From positions 5,073,733 through 5,137,732 of the forward strand of contig NC_089175.1 in the NCBI RefSeq assembly GCF_947507565.1: a DNA stretch of 64,000 nucleotides. Reading direction: 5' to 3'. The position numbers and the translations under genes are program-made. Shown here piece after piece: positions 23,008-37,700 of this stretch (its first letter is position 1; the number at the start of each line of letters is the position of its first letter). Origin of the DNA: Oscarella lobularis. Its lineage: Eukaryota > Porifera > Homoscleromorpha > Homosclerophorida > Oscarellidae. Below the pieces are notes generated by a model. It worked only from the letters and a program-made list of their open reading frames with translations, searched no databases and had not been told where the DNA came from.

Positions 23008-23830
23008 AAAATGACGACGGCTGATGACGCTGTGAATCGATTGATAACGATTATCGACGAAGAATGCCACCCGACAATCGATTGAGAAGCTTTCTCACCA
23101 CCGAAAAGGGATTTCGACCCGAGCAGGTTCTATTCTAACCGCTTTGTTCATTTTCTGGTCATTTTCCGGCCTTTTCTCGTCAGTCGAACGTTCTATTGGC
23201 ACTGAATGCCGTTCACTACGTCGCAGGAAAGCAGTTCGAGACGGCGGAGGAAGGAAACGACATCAAGACGTCGACGCGATGTCTGTGGTACACACGACAG
23301 CGACGTCGAACACGAGAATAGTAACAGGTCGGCTCCTGGCGTCCCATTGATGGCATTCACTTCGCGTGCAAGTTCAATTTGGAAACTCGGGCATGTCTTG
23401 CAGGTCTCCTTGTGACGTTAAAATATATGTAAATTTTTAGGGTGGATACACGCCGTATTTGTATGCATGTGCGAGTTCCGTCGATAGAATTCGAAAACTG
23501 ATGATTATGGAGGAGTACGGCTGTGATTTAAAGTGTTCAGCAACAGCAACAGCTATGGTGCTACCCACAGTCTATAACTCGCGTACAGTGTAATTTAATC
23601 TTGTTTCCTATTAGCACTGGGCGGCTGAGAATCAATTCTAGTCACTTGAAGAAGCCCGCGTCATTTTTCAGTATCATCTGAAAAAGGAGATGATTGAATG
23701 AGTATGCATTTATTGCTTTCTGTGACTGAAATGAAAACTTTGTCTACCTAAACGGCAGCGTAAGGATGCTCCTTTGCATGTGGCCTGCCGCAAGGGAAAC
23801 GCTCTTGGAGTAAAATGGCTTGCGGATCCA
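23008..23830 (+). pseudogene. CARD-ankyrin gene relic B
   Basis: From ATG 23008 it reads MTTADDAVNRLITIIDEECH and then shifts frame before RLRSFLTTEKGFRPEQ, which parallels RFLSTEKGFRSEQ of the gene at 1256. Further ankyrin-like blocks follow: LNAVHYVAGKQFETAEE near 23200, GGYTPYLYACASSVDRI near 23450, HWAAENQ near 23620, and DAPLHVACRKGNALGVKWL near 23760. Stops and frame breaks separate the blocks and no CARD exon is present. It lies immediately 5' of the intact ADAM gene. Confidence 0.75.
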
Positions 23831-24153
23831 CGACGCTGCAATGAATAGCTTTCCCACTGTTATTTATTTGCTTGCAATTTCTCTGTTGAAAGGTAGCTGC
23901 ATTCCCACTGTTATTTAGCAGTTATTTGCTTGCAATTTCTCTGTTATTTATCAGGTAGTTGCTAGCAATTCTCCGTGGGGTTCAGGTGCGGGGTGCGGCA
24001 TGAAAGTATACTTTGCGGACGTCATGGTCGCCCGTAAAATATGCTTCTTTTGTCCCTGCGCATGCGATTTAAGCTAGCGGACGTCTGGCTCGTCTCGCGC
24101 TTCTCTAAAGAACGTCAGTCGCCGCGCCCTAAAGGCGCACGAGTGCCTCTTTA

Positions 24154-27100
24154 TGAGTTCGCCACGTAGCAGCCACTTCGTTTCATTTGCGATCCTGCTT
24201 CTGGCTTCGATTCTATTTGAGACATCGCGAGGAGAAAAAGGTAGACCACTCAGACTTACCCAGAGCGGGGAGGGGAGAAGGAAATCGGGGTAGTGGCGTC
24301 AAGTTGTATAGAGAGACATGCTCGCTTAAAATAAGTCGCTGTACGTACGTCTTCCACGATTTCCGTTGACAGGATGCTTAATATACGGAGTCATCCGCTC
24401 TAATTTTATGTTCTTCTAAGGGGTTTTGTATATAGAAATCGTCTTACCTCGAGACAAATTTGGACAACCGTTAGGCAGGCGTTTTACGGCGAAGGTACTG
24501 ATCAAGTTGCTTTGTTCGTGCAGGAGCGAGATGAATTCGTTATACAGAAGGGTGGCGGGCATGTAGATGAAACTACAGTGCGATTGCAAGTATTCGGAAA
24601 GGAATTGGTTCTAGGACTGGAGTTGAACACGTAAGATTATTATTATTCAGCAGAAAATGTGTGCGTGAGTCTAAAATCGACTTTAGGAATTTACTTTCAG
24701 AAAACTATGTGTCGCTATCATTCACGCAAGAAGGAAAGATAATAACGAAGGTTGTTTATAATAAAGTTTGCAGGAGTCTGCAAGTTCAAAGCCGTTCATA
24801 GAAAGGCATTGACAACTGCTATTATCACGGTCGAGTTTCCGGATTTGCTCACTCCAGTGCAGTCATTAGCAGCTGCAACGGATTAGAGTTAGTTTGCAGA
24901 GGAGATTGACATTTGGTTTATTACCGTTTTCTTTTATACAGAGGAGTGTTTTTCTATGGTTCTGACTTGGATACGTATTTCTACATCAATCCGCTCAAGG
25001 ACGAACTAGATGGCAGTTTCTTGCACTCCATCGAAAGGGCAAGCGACTTGGAGGCGTTTCCTATTACGAATACTTGTGGTGAGTGCGCAATATTTAGTGT
25101 ACCGGTATCTGACGTCATGATAAATTGTCTCATTTCGAAGGGAACGAATCCAATCGTACGCATCGTTTTTCAAATCCAATTCGCTCGCCCTTTGCTGAAC
25201 ACGAAATTGCCAAAAGAAGTCAAATGAGGGTACGTCTGTCATAGAAATCTGCCTGTGAGAGACTTCTGTTCGCTCAGATTCCCAGAGACGTCACGGGAGA
25301 GACAAAGTACGTCGAATTGTTACTAGTGAACGACAACAGTCGAGTAAGGAATGCGTGCCACACTTCGTCTCTCTTCATACGACACGTAATTTTTAGTTCA
25401 ATACTTCGGGAAGCGTGGCTGCTGTAGAGTTTCAAACAGTCCGGATTGCTAATATTGCTGATGACGTACGTCTAAGCAATCCTATTGTCTCGATCAAAAT
25501 CTTTGTGTCTATAGAATTATAGACGGCAGCTGAATACGAGAGTCGTTTTAGTCGGAGTAATAACGTGGAACAACGGAGATCAAATTGAAGTCAGCTCTGT
25601 CGCCGGTACTACTCTTGCACGATTCGCCGAATATCGTCGAACTGTCTTGTCGCAAACCGTTCCCAACGACGTTGCTTATCTTCTAACGTGAGTGCGCGAA
25701 CTGTCGTTTAAAATCTCGTTTGTGTTGCCATTCTCGGATTCTCAGGCAAATCGACTTTGACGGAAGCACCATCGGCGTAGCTTACCTAGGCGGAGCGTGC
25801 ACCGTGTTTGGCGCTGTTGGTGCCGTTCAGGTGAGTGGACTTCGGTCGTTGCGTGCCAAAGGGGCGACGTTTTGGGTTCAGTTCCTTGCGTCGGCCGAAA
25901 CATTGGCTTCGACCCTGACCCACGAGTTGGGACACAACTTGGGAATGAATCACGATGATGGCCGTAAGTGAAATAGTACAAAAAACCTGCGTATTTTGTG
26001 TGCCATACTCTCGGCTACTTCAAGGTCCTTGTGACATTTGCTCTGATTCTACAAATGGGTGCATTATGGCGGCTTCTTTTAAGTGAGCACTATTTCTCAA
26101 AGGTATTAGTGCATTAGAAGATTTTTTCAACTTTAGTGCAAGCCGACCGCCTACTGAATTCGCGAAATGCAGCGAGCTAGACTATTGTGACTATTTAGAA
26201 AACGGACACGGGAGTTGTCTCTTCAACGTTCCTACTAACGTGAGCTGCCAGCTCGGTGAAGACTACTGTGACATTGAAGCGTGTAATCTCTCCCTCTCTC
26301 TTTTCATAGGCATTCAGTCCTCCTGAATGTGGAAATCATTTTGTGGAGGAAGGAGAGGAGTGCGATTGTGGAACTCCAGCGGTATGTACTTCCTGGCGTT
26401 GTTTCGTCTACATTATAGTTCGTTTTTCGTAAATTCTCAGGAATGCGGTGCTCTAAGCAAATGCTGCAACAGCTCTACTTGCTTGCTGCAGCCTGGATCC
26501 CAGTGTGCGAACGGACTTTGCTGCAATACTAGCGAGTGCTCAGTGAGTCCACAGACTGTCACCGATTGCACAATCTTGCTCACTGTTTTTTTGCTAGTTT
26601 TTACATGCAGGAGTTCCATGTCGGGAAAACGTGACAGTGTGCGACTTGACGGAATATTGCTCGGGCGATAACGGAGAGGTATAGACTTCGTTTGGCTTTC
26701 TATCAACTCTGGACTCCAGGAGTGCTTTCAGTGCCCGGCAAACCTTCATCTGCAGGACGGGACGGCGTGCTTTGATCTCGTTGAAGTTAGCAGCAATAGA
26801 CCAAGGTTTTGCTTTTTTCATTGTCTTTTTAGTCAAAATGCTACGACGGAGAGTGCAACAGCCGCCTAAAACAGTGCCAGTCTATTTGGGGATTTGGTGA
26901 ATTGTAACGTCACATTTGCACTGGCTGACGGAATTTTTTTAAACAGACGCAATTGTCGCAGACGACAGCTGTTATGCTCTTAACGTCCGAGGAGACCAAC
27001 TCGGATTTTGCGCACGAACTAATGGTACCTTTTTTGCGTGTGAAGCCAAGTACGAACTTTGTAACAATGGACACATGTACAATGCATGAGAGCATCGTCT

Positions 27101-28645
27101 ATTAATCTCTACAGAGATCAGCAATGCGGACTCCTCTTTTGCTCAGGAGGCTCAACCAATCCCATGGGTCGGGAAATCACTAGCATAGCGTTTTTTACCG
27201 CAGGCGCCGGTTGTCGGTAGGAAAGGGATTATCTATAGTTCTGAGCATAAATAAATTGAAATTATAGGGCAGCCTACACGTTTGATGGAACCGAAGACAC
27301 ACCTGTGGAAGGAATGGTTAGTAATGGAATCACCTGCGGTCAGGAAGAGGTGCGAGCCTGTTCTGTGTTTGTGCGTATCGTGCGTCCGTATGCCTGTTAA
27401 CTGAAACTTATTTAATTTCAGATTTGTCTCAATCAACAGTGCATGAAGCTGAGTAAGATAGTAACGCCTTGCCCGGTCGGAGAAAATCGCCAAATCTGCT
27501 CGGGAAACGGGGTGTGCAACAGTAACGACGAGTGCTCTTGCAGCGAAGGATACTTTCCTCACAACTGCACAGTCGCGCCGACGACTGCGTTAACTACTGC
27601 TCCTACAACTGAGGCAGTGACGACAGCTTTACCAACGACCACCTCAGTGCCGACGACGACAGAGCCTACGATGACTGCTTTGCCAGCTACAACTCCGTCA
27701 GTATCTGCAGCCGCTCTGACGACTGTGACAACAGCTGCTCTTTCAACGACGACTGGAAAATTAACGCCATCCACTACAAAAGCTGAGCTTTCTACAAAGC
27801 CTGCAATCACTGCCTCACCAAAAACGTCTCTGTTACCGACTACGGCAAAGCCTGTGACTACTGTGCCTACAAAGACTGCAAATACTAAATCGCCAACGAC
27901 AGCTGAGCCTACTACAGAGCCAATAGCGACATCTGAACAAATGACTGCTGTTTCAACAACCGTAGAGCCTACTAATGAAACAAAAGGTAATCTTCGTTCA
28001 TGGAATTTATTTGTTTGTTTATTTATTTATTTATTTATTTATTTATTTTCCTTGTGCCTAGAAGGTGGTGGCATGAATTGGTTGACTTTTGTTCTGGCTA
28101 TTGGACTTCCAGCTATTGCTCTATTGCTGATTTTTGCGATAACTGTCATTTGCTTGCGAAGAAGACGGCAAACGGTAAATATTGCAAAAGGAAAGGGCGA
28201 TGATCCAAAGTACTATTCCCCTAAACAAGAGGCTGACATGTATGAAACAATACATTACTCAACCACGCAGATGAGACTCGGAGCGCTGTCTAGCAAAACG
28301 GCCAAAAATCCAGCTTATTCTAGCGTTGTTCCAGTCGATCCAGTGCACAAAACGGCCGAAAATCCAGCTTATTCTAGCGTTGTTCCAGTCGATCCAGTGC
28401 ACAAAACGGCCGAAAATCCAGCTTATTCTAGCGTTGTTTCAGTCGATCCAGTGCACAAAACGGCCGAAAATCCAGCTTATTCTAGCGTTGTTCTAGTCGA
28501 TCCAGTGTACGAAGCGGCCGAAAATTCTAGCGTTTTTGCAGTCGATCCAATATACGCTACTGTTTTAGAAAATGAGACAGCCACTAGGCCGAACGTAGAC
28601 TGTGATGAGAAAAAGACGTGCGCATACGCCTCCTCGAAATTATGA
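24154..28645 (+). CDS. ADAM metalloprotease-disintegrin, membrane-anchored, multi-exon
   Basis: Signal exon [20 protein letters not shown] from 24154. Prodomain exons follow ([17 protein letters not shown], 24530-24632) and [18 protein letters not shown] near 24943. The reprolysin domain contains [33 protein letters not shown] (25526-25585), [20 protein letters not shown] and the intact zinc site [14 protein letters not shown] (25921-25962), then CIMAASF. The disintegrin region has [30 protein letters not shown] and DLTEYCSG. The cysteine-rich part has [20 protein letters not shown], then an EGF ([15 protein letters not shown]). From about 27425: a Thr-rich mucin-like stalk, a short intron with TTTA repeats, a membrane span ([20 protein letters not shown]) and a tail with four 18-residue NPAYSSV repeats. 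It is an active-type ADAM sheddase; the substrate is unknown. Splice sites were inferred with the help of copy 1. Confidence 0.85.
28016..28050 (+). repeat. TTTA microsatellite in ADAM intron
   Basis: About eight ttta units in the short intron between the Thr-rich stalk exon and the membrane-span exon, in the same place as the longer array in copy 1. Confidence 0.85.
28302..28560 (+). repeat. 54-bp coding tandem repeat in ADAM cytoplasmic tail
   Basis: Near-identical 54-base units encode [22 protein letters not shown] 18-mers, four full copies and one degraded copy ([15 protein letters not shown]). Each unit carries an NPxY motif (NPAY). Copy 1 has fewer and more degraded units (12700-12840). 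Confidence 0.9.
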
Positions 28646-28766
28646 CTTGATCTGTCAAAGCATGCTTGTAGGCAAAGCGTTGTATTTATCAGTATTTATC
28701 CCTAGACACACATAACACGTGACACGCGAGATGTCCGATTATTTCCTCCCACTTCCTTGCGATGAC

Positions 28767-31700
28767 ATGATGCTGTCTTCGACGTTCGCCGCTGCTGCTT
28801 TCTTTCTCGCCTCTCTCGTTCCCTCATCCGTCCCCGCTTCGTCGCCCCAACTCACCGTAAACAGCGGATCAGCGATTCCTTTGAGCCCCGCCGCAATCGT
28901 CTCGCCGCGTCGCCTAAACAATTGCAGCGCTCTCCGATTTCTCGCGCTCCAATCGACGTGTGGCGTCGTCGAACCGCCTCGCGTTGCGTGCAACGCGACG
29001 ACGCCGTCGATCTACACGCATCGAGGCTGCGCGTCGCGCGAATTCGATCGTCTCGCCTTTGTCGTCGAATCGGACGCCGGTAAGACGATCGCTATCGAAC
29101 GCGTGCTCGTGCGCGTCGAGAAAACAAATCGACGACTCGTCGCGCTCGAACCGCCGTCGCCCCCGCCGTCGATTCCGTTCAATATTCGCATCAACGTCGC
29201 GAAGAACGAGACGTGCTTCTTCGACTTCGACGACGAAGGGGGCGGTACCGTTCGACGCCTTCTACGCTATCGACGCTACGCCTGCGATCTCTCAACGAGC
29301 GTCGGACTCGTCTACGATCACGGTGGTCCCGCTATCGTTCCCCTAAGGATCTGGCTCGCGTCTCGCCTACTCTACGACTTTCTACGCGTCGTTACGCCGC
29401 CTTCGCGAGGCGAATCGACACTCGAACTCAATTCGACGGCATCGTTGACTCTAAACGTGAATCAGCGATCGACTACGCCGATTCTTTTGACTGAATTGTC
29501 AACGAGCGTCGACGACGACGCGATCGTGTTCCGATTCGCGCCCGTCGACGATTCAACGAAGCGAGGCGCCATTTTTACGGCTGATTGGCCGTTTGCGGCG
29601 TCACTCGAAGTGACGCAGGGCGAAATTCGTCGAGGCCAAGTGGCCTATAGGCCGCCGCCCCTTTCGGTCATTTCGCCGGACGTCTTCGAAACGTTCGAGT
29701 TTCGCTTTAGCGCGCGTCGTCGTCGCGACGAGACGATCGACGGTCGTCTCGTCGTCAATTTGAGTCCGATCGCGCGGGCGACGTCGCGCGTCGCGCGCAA
29801 CGACGAACTGATCGTCGTTCGAAATGGACTCGCAATAATTCGTTCGGACGTGTTGAGAATCGACGGAAATTCCAAAGACGCTCGTCTGCACGTGACGAAT
29901 CCGCCGCTCGCTGGAAAACTCTTTATCAACGTCGGTGGGCTGTGGCTTCGTGACGTCATAATTATCGAGGTCAGCGATTTGGCTGATGGAAGAGTGAGAT
30001 ACGAGCACGACGGCGGCAGAGGCGACAGTGATCGCGTCATATTTGAACTCGTCGATAATGACGTCAAATTTCCTATATTTTTCGTCATAACGATCATCGA
30101 CGATAATCATCTGCGCAGCAAAGTTGCAGACGATTTCAAAGTTCGTCAAGACGAAGCCGTCATGATATCGAACGACGTGCTGAACGCCTGGGACGGAAGA
30201 GCGAGCAAGGACGAGCTGTGGTACCAATCGAAAGCGAAGCGACTCTATCTGCGTGGCAATGCGAGTAGCGTTTATCGAGGAACGGAAGCGGATCCGCAGC
30301 TCTTCACGGGACTAAAAGCGGCTGGGCACTTTACGCAGCGGGATATCGACAACGGGCGGCTCTGGTATCTTCCACCGGCGATCGTTGGAAAGGAGGCTAT
30401 TCATTTTGACGTTACCGCGCCGTCGAATCGTTCCCTCGTCGTTTCCTCTTATCTCACTGTGACGATTCTCCCGCCGGCCAGCAAGGGTCTTCGTCCGAAT
30501 CCAGGCGCTTCTCTATTCATGACTGTGGAGGAAAAATCCACTGCGTCGATCGACGCCGAGTCGTTGCAGTATATAAGCGATCACGCGGATATTTCCTACG
30601 TGGTGACAAAAGCGCCGCGTACCGGCCAATTGACGAAGAATCGCAACGAGACGGCGTACGTATTCACGCAGACAGACGTCAACGAAGGCAAGATTGCCTA
30701 TAGAGCATCTAACGAAGACATAGGCTGGAATCCTCAAAAGATAACGTTTGAGTTCAAAGCTACGGACGCGGACGCAATCTTGTTTAGACAGATTTATTCA
30801 ATATGGGTGGAGCCAGTCAACGATAACCCGCCTAAGCTGATCCAAGACGGCGTTCTCTCCGTTCGCGAAGGCGGCACAGCGGTCATATCAGCATCGGTGC
30901 TCAGAGCCGAAGATGACGACACGAGACAGTCTGATCTTCGTTTCACGTTGACTCGAGTTCCCGAACACGGCGTCGTCACGTGGGCCGAGAGAAAAAACTT
31001 GACGTCGACGGACGAGTTTCTAGCCGAGGACCTACTTCTCAATCGACTCGTGTATCACCACGGTGGATTCGACGTAGCAACGGACTCCTTTGGGGTTCGA
31101 GTATCAGACGGCGTTCACTCCGTGTCAACAAACGTCACCGTGCACGTCGACTTGATCCACAACGATAAGCCTATGTCAATAGACGGGGTTAAATACAATG
31201 TCAGTATTGCTGCGGATGATTTGAGCGTTCTTATCACCCCTGATGATATGCTGGTGAACGATCCCGATACACCAGATGATGAATTAGTGTACGAGCTCTT
31301 ATCTGTTCCAAACTACGGACGAATTCTAGTGAAACAGTTGAACGGGGCTCTCGTCACTACGACGACTTTCACTCAATCGGATATCGTTGATCGACGGGTG
31401 TCCTATGAAGTCCTATACCCGGATCGCATCTTGGGCAATGTGACTGATCGTCTCGTCTTTCGAGTTGGACCGCTGGAGTTCACGTTTCGCGTCTGGATTC
31501 GCGTTCCTCCCGGTCGCGGATTGTCCGCATTGACGCCCGCTCCGTTTGAAGTGCCCGAAGCCGGCTCGAACGAAATCCAACTGAGGCATCTGAACGTTCA
31601 GGGAACGAGAGCCGCACCAACGGAAGTTCTCTTCAAAATTGCTATTCCACCTCTCTATGGCAACGTCTCGATGACAACATTTACTCTCGCTGACGTTCAG

Positions 31701-34700
31701 AACCGCCGGGTTCGGTACAATCAGAGCCTACATAGAGGTATCGAACCGGTGAAAGATACCTTTACTTTTGACGTCACAGATGGCATTTCGACGGTGAGAA
31801 ACCGAGCGTTCGCCATCGCCATCACCCCGACCAACGACGAAATTCCCGTCATCGTTATAGGATCTCCAGGCCCCGTCGTTCGGCGCGGTGCGAACGTAAC
31901 GATCACGCCGTCTCTCCTCAGAATCACCGATTCGGACGTGGACTCCAACGAGGAAGACCTCATCGTCACCTTGACGGAGACACCGACGAATGGCCGGTTG
32001 ATACTCCGCGGACGACTCAAACTGCTCGACGTCGCGGACACGATAACCGCCAAGGAACTGCACGACTCGGTTTTAATTTATTCTCACGACGGTTCGCGAA
32101 CGGACGAGGATCGGTTCGCGTTCTCCGTCAGCGACGGTACGCACCACGCGAACGGGAATCTCACAATTCAAATCTTCCATTCGAATCAGTATTCACCGAC
32201 GATTGTTAATAACACCGGGGTGTCAGTGAACCTTGCTGGAGAAGCAGTCGCTATACAGCCATTGAATTTAGCCGCCGTAGACGAGGATTCTCCCGCTGAC
32301 GAATTGGTGTACACGGTTACGAGGGGACCTCGACTTGGCCGGCTATTTCTCAAAGACACGTCGTCTGGAGTCGACATCGTCACCGACATTACCGTCCTAT
32401 CTTCGTTTCGCCAATCCGACGTCGATGCGGGTCGTTTGCATTATGAGCCCCCCGTCAACGGGACGGGCCGGTTCGCCGTCGTTTTTTCCTTATCCGACGG
32501 TCGCTACGCCGTCGAGGGACGATTCGATATACGCGTCGACGTTGTCGACGTTACGCCGCCCGTCGCAATCGCCAACTCCGCGCTGAGAGTGCAAATGGGG
32601 AAGGCTCAGACGCTTACGTCGTCTCTGTTGGAGTTCGGCGACGACGTAGCGAAGGCGGACGCTATTGCGTATGCCTTCGATGGATCGTCGTCGTCGCTGG
32701 GGTACTTTGCTCGAGTGTCTCGGGTAAACGAGTCGATTACGCGCTTCACGCAGGCGGACGTGAACGCCGGTTCGATTGCCTTCGTTCATTCGCTACTCGA
32801 ATCGCGGTCGCTTAGCGACGTGCTGAATTTTACCGTTTCGGACGGGACGAACTCGATCGTCTTCGCGTTTCGAATCGAGGTCGTCTTGAACGCCGCGTTT
32901 CTGCCGCGATTGGTGAACGAGGGCGCGTCGGTTTTCAGCGATCGAGAGAAGATCATTCGTTCGTCCGATTTGGCGTTGACGAATACGAAAACTCCGCCAG
33001 GGAAAGTCGTCTTCGTTCTGACGATTCCTCCCCAGTACGGTCACTTGACTCTGAAAAGAATGGGATCGAAGAAACTGATTCTAACGGCGTCGTCTCGCTT
33101 CACCCAGTCTGATATTCAAGCGGAAAGACTCGGCTACGTTTTCCGCTCATCGAACGAACGCATTGAAAAGGACAGCTTTCAGTATCACATCATCGATCCC
33201 AGTCATTCCTACTACACGTCGTCGGACGATGCGACTCCGCGACAGCTCACCGATTACCTCGTCTTTGACATACGCATCGTGACAGCCGACTCAAAGCCTC
33301 CGCGCGTCATCGTCAACACCGGCGCCCCTTATCTGGGCCCTCTTAGAAACAATTCGACCGGCTACGTTCTTTCCTTGAACCATCTCACATCTGTCGACGA
33401 CGTCACGAAAAGCGACGAACTGGAATACGTCGTCGTTTCCTCGCCCGCATTCGGGCGGCTGATTGCGTCCAACCAAGAGCAGCTGTCGTCGTTCACGCAG
33501 AGAGATATTGCCGAGAGACGCGTTTCTTACGTACTCGAGCGACGAGACATCGCGGCGACCAACGATAGTTTTGTATTCGACGTGACTGATCGCGCAGGCA
33601 ACGTTCTAGAAGCGCAGGTCTTTCGACTTGACTGGGCGTATATCGCGATGGAGAGCAGTCGCTTGGAAGTCCTCGAATCGGGCGAACATGCAAATGTTAC
33701 GATAAGGTGAGGAATAATAGATGATTCGTGAGCTTTTCCTGTAGGATTTATTTTAGTCGTCATGGCGACACGTCGCGGCGGGTTTCCTTTACTTGTCGGA
33801 CGGCGTTCGGGTCGGCGAACGGTGAAGACTTTCGTTCTGGATCGTTCTTTCTCTCCTTTGAAGAGGGAGAGACACGAACTCAGTGCCTCATTCCTCTTTT
33901 TGACGATGCGAATCGCGAAGGAGAAGAGACGTTCGACGTCACATTAGGAAATCCAGTGCAAGTGCTTTTGTTTAGTCCGTCAACGACAGTCGTTACGATC
34001 ATTGATCCCGAAGACGGTATATGGGGATATGACAAAATGCCCAACCTTTTCCTAATTACTATTGCTAGATCCCGTGTTTGGTTTCGAAGTGGACAAAGCT
34101 CGGATCAATGAAACGACTAAGGAGCTGCGTTTGGTTGTTCACAGAAGAGGCGATCTTAGCCGTCATCTCGCCGTCATCTGCTATACGGAATCTGGAACGG
34201 CTACCGGCAGCAAAGACGGCCGCCTGTCAACAGGCAAGCCACACCGTACATATATGAGCAGATAGGAGATTTAATGCTGTTTCTCAGGAGACGATTTTAT
34301 CTCGAGACCCAACTCTCGCCAGTCAAAAATCGGCTTCAGATCGAACGTAGCAACGAAGACGTGCGTCATTGAAATAGTCGACGACACGACAGCGGAAAGG
34401 GCGGAGACGTTCAGCGTGCATCTCGCGACGAGAGGAAACGACGTTCGAATCGATCCCCAAGAAGCGAGAGTCGACGTGACGATCATCGGCCCTAACGACG
34501 GTAGGAAAAATCGCCAATAAAGAAGACGTTAATACATTACTAATTGTCTCCTAGAATCTACAGTCCAGCTTTCGTCGTCAAATTATCACGTGAACGAGAG
34601 CGACGGCTTTGTTTCTATCGAAGTGACTCGCTCCGGTCCCGACATCTCTTCGCCACTCAACGTTTCGCTTGCAACGTTCGAGAGCGATCCTGTTTCGGCA

Positions 34701-37700
34701 CAAGCTGGCAAAGACTACAATCACGTATTAACGACAGTTGCCTTCAAAGCGAACTCTCGTTCTCAATCGGCTCGAATCGAAATTTTCGACGACGACGAGT
34801 ATCCGCTTCGGGAAGGTCCAGAAACGTTTAAAATTCGCCTCTATCATCCTCACTCTTCGCTTCTCGGAACGCCCAGGACGGCCGTTGTTACCATCGACGA
34901 TCGATCCGATATTCCCGTCTTAGACTTTGCCACGTCTCGAGTTTCGATCAACGAGGGAAACTTACTCATCCTTCAAATCACTCGATCCGGCTCAAGGAAC
35001 GTCGTCTCGACCGCGCGTTGCTACACGGAGTCGGGAAGCGCCGTCGCGTCGTCCGATTTCGTCGCCATAAAAAAATCCCATTCGTCGCTCGTCGAATTTC
35101 TACCGGGAATCGCGACGCAAGAGTGCTACGTGATCATTCAAGACGACGACGTGCTCGAAGGCGACGAAACGTTCACCGTTCACTTGGACGGCGCGAGTAA
35201 CGCCGTACTCGGACGCTCTCGAGTGACGATCACTATACGCGATCCCGAAGACGTTCCTCGAGTCGGCTTCGAATCGCGTTCGTACGCCGTGTCGGAGCCG
35301 CGAGTCGCCGATCAAACCGAGGACGTGTCGGTGGCCCTGATACGAACGGGCGATACGAGTCGCGTCAGTCGCGTACGATGTAATACCCAAGACGCGTCGG
35401 CTAGCGCGGGCGACGACTACGCCGCTCTTTCCGAGTTGATCGAATTCAAAGCGGGCGATCGCGAAGCGACTGTCGTCGTCCGGATACTCTTCGATGCGGA
35501 GAAAGAGTTCGGCGAGACGTTTTTCCTCTGGCTCTCCACCGACGACGGTTTCGACGAGCCGGCGTTGGGAGAAATCGAACGCACGTCGATCACGATTGCC
35601 GATAGTGCACCCGTGGGCGTGCGTTTTCTCGCAGCACCGCGCCTCGTATCGTCGATCGACTATGGAACGGGAATGAGTTCCATTCGTCTTGGATATCCGG
35701 TTATATGCGTTACGTCGTGCGACGAGACGTACGGCGATCCGAGCGCGTTGCTTCACTGCAAAACGAATAGAATCGATCATCGACGAACGCTGTATCGGTG
35801 GGAGATTAGTGACGACGTCAACGGCACAATAGACGATCTTCGTGCGATTACTTTCTCGACCGTATTCACCGTCGCCAACGGGTCGACGTTGGAAAGCGTC
35901 TACATTCGACCGAGAAGTCGACTTCGTTGCCACGCGACGCCGGTTGACGCGAATGGGGTGCGAGGCGTCGAGATGGCGAGCGACGTCGCGACCACGGATG
36001 CCGTCGGCGTCTGTTCATCGTCGCGACTCAACGAGAAACTCATAAAGGCGAGCATTCGATTCAAATCGGACGACGTTATACACGTGCGAGTCCGACTGCC
36101 TCACGTTGACGGCTACGTGCCGGTCGTCTCGACGAAACGGATCGTCGCTTTGGTGCCGTCGCTTCTCGTCTTCGATCAGAACGGGAATCTTTATCCCTGT
36201 TCGAATATCGTCGCTGGACGGGATAAAACGACTCGGCACACGTTCCTTGATCCGTACTCGTGCGCTGCGGCGAGCGATGGCAACGCTGCCGTCGCCGCGG
36301 ACGAGGAGGACAATCGTGCGAGACGCTCTATGGATCTCTACCGTCACCTCGACATCGAAGATTGCGTGTGGACGTTCGATTCGTGCTACAGCGCTTCGGA
36401 ATTGCAGAACAGCTGCGGCGGAACGTCGACGACTCATCGCGCGATGACCGTGCCACTCTTCGTCTACTACGTACGCTTCTCGGCGTCGACCGCGTGGCTC
36501 TTCGTCAGCTACGAAACGGAATTAGCGTTGTCATTTTCGTCGTACTCCCAACCGACTCCCGCCGTCGAGGGAGGCTACGCGATGCGCGCTCACGTTTCGT
36601 GGACGAAGATCTATATACGCAAAGCGGACGGGCGGCTCGTACTGATCCTTCACTCGTCCGCCGAGTTTCGCGGACGATTCGTCTTGGCGCATCCCGACTC
36701 AGACGTTCGCTCGCACGTTGACTCGCTGCAATCGTCTGTTCGCTTCGACCTCGATCTCTTAGAGAACGGCGACGATTCGACGAACGCTCACAAGCCGAAA
36801 CAGGAATGGAGAATCGTTTCGGCGTTGAGCCTACCGGACTACGTGGGCGAATATACGATCGTTCTCGTTCCGTGCACGGTTCCGAAGAACGTACAGTGGT
36901 AAGAAAAGTTCACGTATGGTATATAAGGATTAATTAGTTTCTCTCTTTCTAAGGTCGATGCGAGTTTGCAATCCTGAAGAACCGATGCGATTTTCTCTTC
37001 CCGTCAACATCGCGCAGACGTTGAATCCCAATCCGGTATCATATGAACTGCGAACGCGATTCGAACTCCTGCACACGCTCGAGACGTTTCTTCGAGATCC
37101 TTCAGAGACCGGCAACACGGCTTTTCTCCCCGAATCGTCGTACCCATTCGGCGAAGGCAAGCCAAACCAAGCATTTTTTTTCATTTGGCAAGGTGCGATC
37201 TTCTCTTTATTCAGATTCAATTATCTACGGACGAGTCATGGTCGAGCCGACTCAAGATCTAGGCGACGGTTTCCTATTGCGCGTTGAACGCGTATACCTG
37301 TGCGCGGGTCGCGACGGTCACATTCCCGCCTACGATCCCGATAAAAACCAATACGGATGCCTGCGATCGTCTCCAGACTTAGAACGGCAGTTTAAAATTC
37401 TCGATCGATCCAATCCGTCCAGCGCCGACGACGATTTTCTCGGGATACCGTTTGACGCTCAGTTCGCGAGCGCCAATCCCTCGTACGACAAACTGACGTC
37501 GCAGAAGGACGACGACGGATTCACGATGACGGCCTTGGCGCTGCATCATGCCGGCGCCGGCTACGCGTGGTATCTCCAGGCGGTTTTTAGCATCGAAGCT
37601 GACGACGATCGATCGCGTCGTCGACGTCGATCGTCGGCGAGTTTGACCGCTTCGTCGCTGCGTTCAATTCGGCTCGAGAGTGCAGTCACTTCTACGGAAA

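Noticed and set aside
29601..30227. Long minus-strand ORFs opposite FREM (also at 35100-35933 and 36015-36437)
   Set aside because: Antisense shadows produced by the high GC and codon bias of the FREM exon.
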